NCBI GenBank assembly: GCA_020152595.1
Contig: JAIGNY010000904.1
Span: 826,501 to 890,500, forward strand
Direction: 5' to 3'
DNA: 64,000 nt
DNA from: Chiridota heheva
Taxonomy: Eukaryota; Echinodermata; Holothuroidea; Apodida; Chiridotidae
Shown here: positions 59,476 through 64,000 of the stretch, one piece after another
Layout: each line of letters begins with the position of its first letter
How positions within the stretch are numbered: position 1 is the stretch's first letter
Notes under the pieces: generated by a model
What the model was told of the DNA's origin: nothing
Seen by the model: only the letters and a program-made list of their open reading frames with translations
Databases searched by the model: none
Made by a program: the position numbers and the translations under genes

Positions 59476-61905
59476 CAAGAATTGTTCATGGGCTGTAAAA
59501 ATGTGTTAAACTGTCTCATAAACCTGCTTTCATGCTTTAGGTTCTATTGGTATGATTTACAACTATCTGCAGAATGAGCACAGAATTCACTGGTCGTAAA
59601 AGTCATGTAATGATAACATTAAGGAAGTATAGTATAAGTGTCATCTTCTACAGATAATACACCTCATATAAGCAAGACTTCTTTATTCAAGTTGTATCAA
59701 TTACAAAATAAATTTTTGTAGTTGAGTGAGATTTACTTCTGAAGAAAAAGTGTTACTAAGTTTTTGAATTTTTGAAAAAAGTTTTGTTTTTAAGGTAAAA
59801 AATGTTTTCTTGAAGATTTTCAAAAGGATATGAAAATTGCTGTGACGTGATGCACAGACTAGACTGATATTTCTAACAAATCATATACTGTGTAATGTGT
59901 ACACGAACAACAGAATGTAAAATTTTATTGTATTTTGAATTGTAAATGAGAGTTTGATAATATATTTTTGTATCAGAATGATTTTAATTATGACCTGCAA
60001 GGCATGACATCAAAAATACCAAAAAGTCCTTACAATGGACTAAAACTAAGGAATAAATGAACATCTTTGTTATATGATACTTTTTACACAAATTCGCAGC
60101 AAGCCGAGCAAACCTTTTATTTAGAGAAGTTTTTATCGAGGAACGTTTTGCATTAAAAAATTGCCAAAATGATCCTTACTTCAAAACCGCAAAAACTAAT
60201 AAGATCTGAGGAAGTTTTTCGATGAGTTATAGTGGATTTTTCGTGAAAAAGCCTCTGTGGCGAAATGTAATGACAATTTCCATGATGTGATTCATACATA
60301 CTGTACATGGGTAAATGTAAATACACTGTACAGCTGCATGAGCCATTGTGAATCGAATACAAGTGTGTGTGATAATGGGTGGACCATTATGCTGAGTATA
60401 TGATGAGACATTCTTGGGTGCACTGTACCGTCCTGTAAGCCTGGGTGTCACAAACGTGAAGTGGGAATTAGCCCCAGTGGTGTCTGGCATTCCCAACCAA
60501 ATACTGATTGTCTTGTCATGATTTGAGACAATGTTTCAACCAGATACTTTTAATTATATTGCTAAATTCTTATAATCTTCATGTTAACACAAAAATGACC
60601 TATAAAATCAAATGTCAATTACAAAAATGACAACTATGAATCGAACCCATCACCAGTGCTTTATAGTACTTTGATTATAAAATAAATGCAATCAGACTAA
60701 ATTTCTGAAACAAGTCATCTCTTATTTATAATAAGTGTGATATGATAAACAAGACAAAGTTTGAAAGATTACAATTAATATTTTAGATAAGGTTAAACAT
60801 TTTGTTCCTTCAAACATTCACAATGAGCCTCTGATACTTTCTCATTTATCTTATCACAATATCTTATTGCAATTTGTATTTGGTGCAACACTACTGTCTT
60901 GCCTACCTAAACACTGCAGGTTACAAAATGTTTTTAAAATGTGCAGCCAGTTATAACTTTCTTACATGGAACTGAAAGTGTAAGTAATTCATTCAAATTT
61001 GTTTTCAGCTTCTTTAATTAATACATGAATTTACAATCAATTTTATTAACCTAACTTAATTGTGGATAAATCATACAAAACAATTTGAGGCTTCTGATTG
61101 GTCAAAATTTCAAAACAAATAATAACAAGCCAATCATAAGCACCAAGGAAGTGACATAACTATATATGCTTCAAGTAATTCTTGGGACAAGATTTCATCT
61201 TTAAGTTATTAATATTGCGATATATTTACATATGATTATCACTTTTTTTGTAAAGGTGGTCTGCTTATCCTAGCATTTTGCTTTTATCAGGGTTCAGCCC
61301 AATGTCACATAAGATAACAAGTTTAATACATGTATGTTATCCTGAAGTTATAGGTGAATTTCTAAACAAATTTCCCCTCATTAAAACTCAACAAATCCAT
61401 TATGTAATGTCTGTTAAAATGCTTTTCTTAAAACATTGTCATAGTGGGATATTTCCCTTGAGAAAAATGTGTTGAAAGATTATTGTCACAAATGAGATTA
61501 AACCAGCCTGAATTACAAGTTTCTTTTCAATTCTTTCCATGTTCTTCCTGCCAATGAACCCATCAGAATCAAATCACGTTTATAGTATTCATTATGAGTC
61601 ATGCACAGTAGGAACTTCTCCAGGCACACAATTTTCACACTTTTGGCAGCAGGTAACATCTACAATGCACTCAAACTTCATACTTTAATCAGAATGCATA
61701 ATTAACTAAACTTGAAATGAATATCTTCCTAAAGAAATGAGCTTATTGGTCTTATTAAACATTACTCTACCAGGTGTTTGAAAAATGTGAGCCCAAAGTT
61801 TCGTCACTTTTTTTTCATATGCATTTTTGACAATTTTGTTTCACTACAAGCTTGGTTTGAATGAAAGCTAAGATATTGATCTTTTGAGTAATGAAAGCCA
61901 AGTGA
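59476..61905. other. Non-coding stretch
   Basis: AT-rich sequence without conserved coding signal or clear repeat. SPAST N-terminal exons were looked for here and not recognised. Confidence 0.35.
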
Positions 61906-63177
61906 GGAACCAAAACCAAAAGGTTTTGTGGTTCCGATGCTTTTTTTATATGCTGATTGATTTGCAAAATTTGTATTAACATTAATTTGTATTAATATTA
62001 TGTCATATTATTAAATATTTGTTATGATACTTATTCATAAGCCACACCTATCATGCAGATCTATAAAAATGTTGACAACATCAGCATATGCACAATAATT
62101 AAAAACATTATCATAGCCAGTATGATGTAAAAATGGTTGCTCATTTATCCTATTTCAAGAATTTTCAGTAAGCCCCGCGTATACTCAGTAATATTCATGA
62201 CAGCACTACCACAACATTTGAAGATATGTACAAACCATGACCCATCTGTGTACGACATATGGTGTTTACATCACTAGCACTTTCACATTAAGCCATGCCT
62301 ACCATGCATATTAATGACATCTGTTGATAACATAAGTATGTATAAAATAACCGACAATATTATCATGCACAATATGACACAAAACAGACAAAAACAGTTG
62401 CTCATTTATCACTTTTTCAAAATGTTCACTTTAAGCCCTGCCCACTTATTAATATGCATGAAATCACCACCACAAACATTAGGTCACACCTGCAGACCAC
62501 GAGCAATATGTGTACCACATATGACATGAATCTAGTTCATAGTTTTTGAAATATTATGTTTACTTGTGGTTTTTGTTAACAAACCATATTAACATTATTA
62601 TTATTATAACAAATATGAAACAAAACAGACATGTGGTTGTTAAAAAATAAACATATCAAGATTTTCACTTTAAGCCACGCCTACTCATTATTATGCATGA
62701 CATCGCCACCAAAAAGTATAGGGCACATCTACGGATCATGGGCTATCTGTGTATTAATATGACATGAATCCAGTATACTGTTCTTGAGATAGTGTGTTTA
62801 AAAGCTTATTTCAGCAAAATCATTTTAAGCCTTGCCCACTATGCATATTAATCGAATTCAACGTTTTTTCATCATAAACATGTACCACCACTTAACATCA
62901 TAATTATACCAAATATGAAACAAAACAGATATGTGGTTTTTAAAATATGAACATTTTCAGATTTTTACAATAAGCCCCTCCTAATTATTAATATGCATGA
63001 CATCACCATCAAAAACAATAGGGCACATCTACGGACCATCTGTGTACCACATATGACGTTAATCCGGTGTATCGTTCTTGAGATTCTTATGAGCTGGCTG
63101 TCACAAACACACATACACACACACATAAAAACACACACCATCATGACCGCATAAGTTCCTGATTCAGAACCAAAAAT
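61906..63177. mobile_element. Non-autonomous element F2 with four internal repeats and terminal hairpins
   Basis: The left hairpin is GGAACCAAAACC / GGTTTTGTGGTTCC (61906-61935). The right end is AAGTTCCTGATTCAGAACCA, AAAATT. The internal units are marked by ATGCATGACATCACC-type phrases near 62196, 62456, 62695 and 62996, and a CACACACA tract precedes the right end. It matches F1 (46254-47360). Confidence 0.75.
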
Positions 63178-64000
63178 TGGAAAAAATATCTAAATTAAGC
63201 AAATTTTGCCAAAATGTTGTCAACAAATCTTTGCACGAGTATAATTTGTTGTGAATATTGAAAACAGAGATTTGTGTTACATATTTAAATTCTTTATAAA
63301 ATTTCCTTTCCAATGTTGCTAATCTACAATTTTTAGGAAGAAAGGAAAAATGAAAAAACACTACAAATTATAATGCAGTAGTCCCAGCAGGATTGAACCT
63401 GGTGTGCTCACATGCTAGTCGTGTTCACATCCACTACACTATGTAGTCATTGAAAATGATGTGGTGAAATTTAATTATTATAGCAGTGGATCCAAATAAA
63501 AAGGGATGTTTTATTTATATATCAAATGAAAGGAGACTGCAAGCAGTTTAAAACAGCGGTTCAACGAAGGATTTGCGATGTCCGGTTTTGGTACATGATT
63601 TTTTAAAGAAAAGGGAAAAAAGGGACAAAAATGGCAAAATTTAATGAAAATTTGAAGAAATTTCTCCAGAACAAAAGATAAATAGGGGATTATAATAATT
63701 AGAAATCATTTCTATCATATCTCGTCTTTGATTTTAAAGCAAAAATGTGATTTGAAGTTATTGTAAGATTTAAAACAAGAAAAAGACATTTTTTGTCAAC
63801 TTTTTGTCAATTTTTAGTTATACCTATTTTCAAGCTACTTTTTCTAAAAAATCTGTAATTGACTCCATAAAAAAGTTACATTTTGTGAAAGAAATATTTG
63901 AGTCCTTTAAAATGATACTAAGATTACTCCTATAGGACTTTGGTCAGGTTTTGATTTTATTTTGAGAAAATTGTAGTCTGAATATGGGGTTAACAACAAG
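63178..64000 (+). mobile_element. AT-rich element, copy 3, with tRNA-like segment, cut by the window edge
   Basis: It aligns with the right part of copy 2 (9700-10460), with shared TACATATTTA, ATTTCCTTTCCAATG and a CTTTAAAATGATACTAAGAT, TACTCCTATAGG end. Its tRNA-like segment on the minus strand (63375-63450) has TAGTGTAGTGGATGTG and GGTTCAATCC, corresponding to the insert in copy 2. Confidence 0.6.

Noticed and set aside
55440-61620. Candidate upstream SPAST exons encoding the MIT domain
   Set aside because: I read several minus-strand stretches here for the conserved MIT helices and found none that fit with splice sites; the exons are more likely outside the window.

Overview
The window is nuclear DNA from an animal, AT-rich, with genes split into many small exons by GT-AG introns that are packed with repeats. 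No bacterial operons, CRISPR arrays, rRNA or plausible functional tRNA genes are visible. The encoded proteins align closely by eye with vertebrate orthologues, but the repeat content does not look vertebrate. A marine invertebrate, perhaps a deuterostome such as an echinoderm, is my guess from general impression only; I cannot name the species.

Three conserved host genes account for the coding content. KPTN (kaptin, a KICSTOR subunit that restrains mTORC1) lies on the minus strand at 1231-11365, with eleven coding exons visible and its last exon probably beyond the left edge. PNO1 (pre-40S ribosome assembly factor) lies on the plus strand at 16501-24814, with six exons, 253 codons and no defects. 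SPAST (spastin, a microtubule-severing AAA ATPase) lies on the minus strand at 31650-54228, with ten exons running to the stop codon; its MIT-domain exons were not found and probably lie further right. KPTN and PNO1 are head to head about 5.1 kb apart. PNO1 and SPAST are tail to tail about 6.8 kb apart. The three genes are not functionally linked.

Four conserved exons (two in KPTN, two in SPAST) each lack exactly one base in a short single-base run. In every case the flanking intron phases only agree if that base is restored. I read this as indel errors in the assembly, or less likely recent lesions. SPAST also carries a decayed second copy of its AAA pore-loop exon (36333-36439).

Repeats make up most of the rest. 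There are CR1-like LINE ends (11.66-12.52 kb and 13.19-14.64 kb) and a RNase H-bearing LINE family (20.1, 29.1-30.8, 57.5 and 59.4 kb). SINE copies with tRNA-like heads, short inverted-repeat DNA transposons (two hAT-type with 8-bp target duplications) and several minisatellites are also present.

The most unusual structure is a pair of 2.3-2.4 kb composite elements (36655-38984 and 51573-53976). Each is built of 24-bp satellite blocks in a roughly 320-bp higher-order repeat, followed by a non-repetitive tail, a C/G-rich tract and a terminal hairpin. That hairpin resembles the one ending two other elements (46254-47360 and 61906-63177) whose internal arrays are different. This suggests a modular family of non-autonomous elements. 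I cannot tell whether it has been described before.
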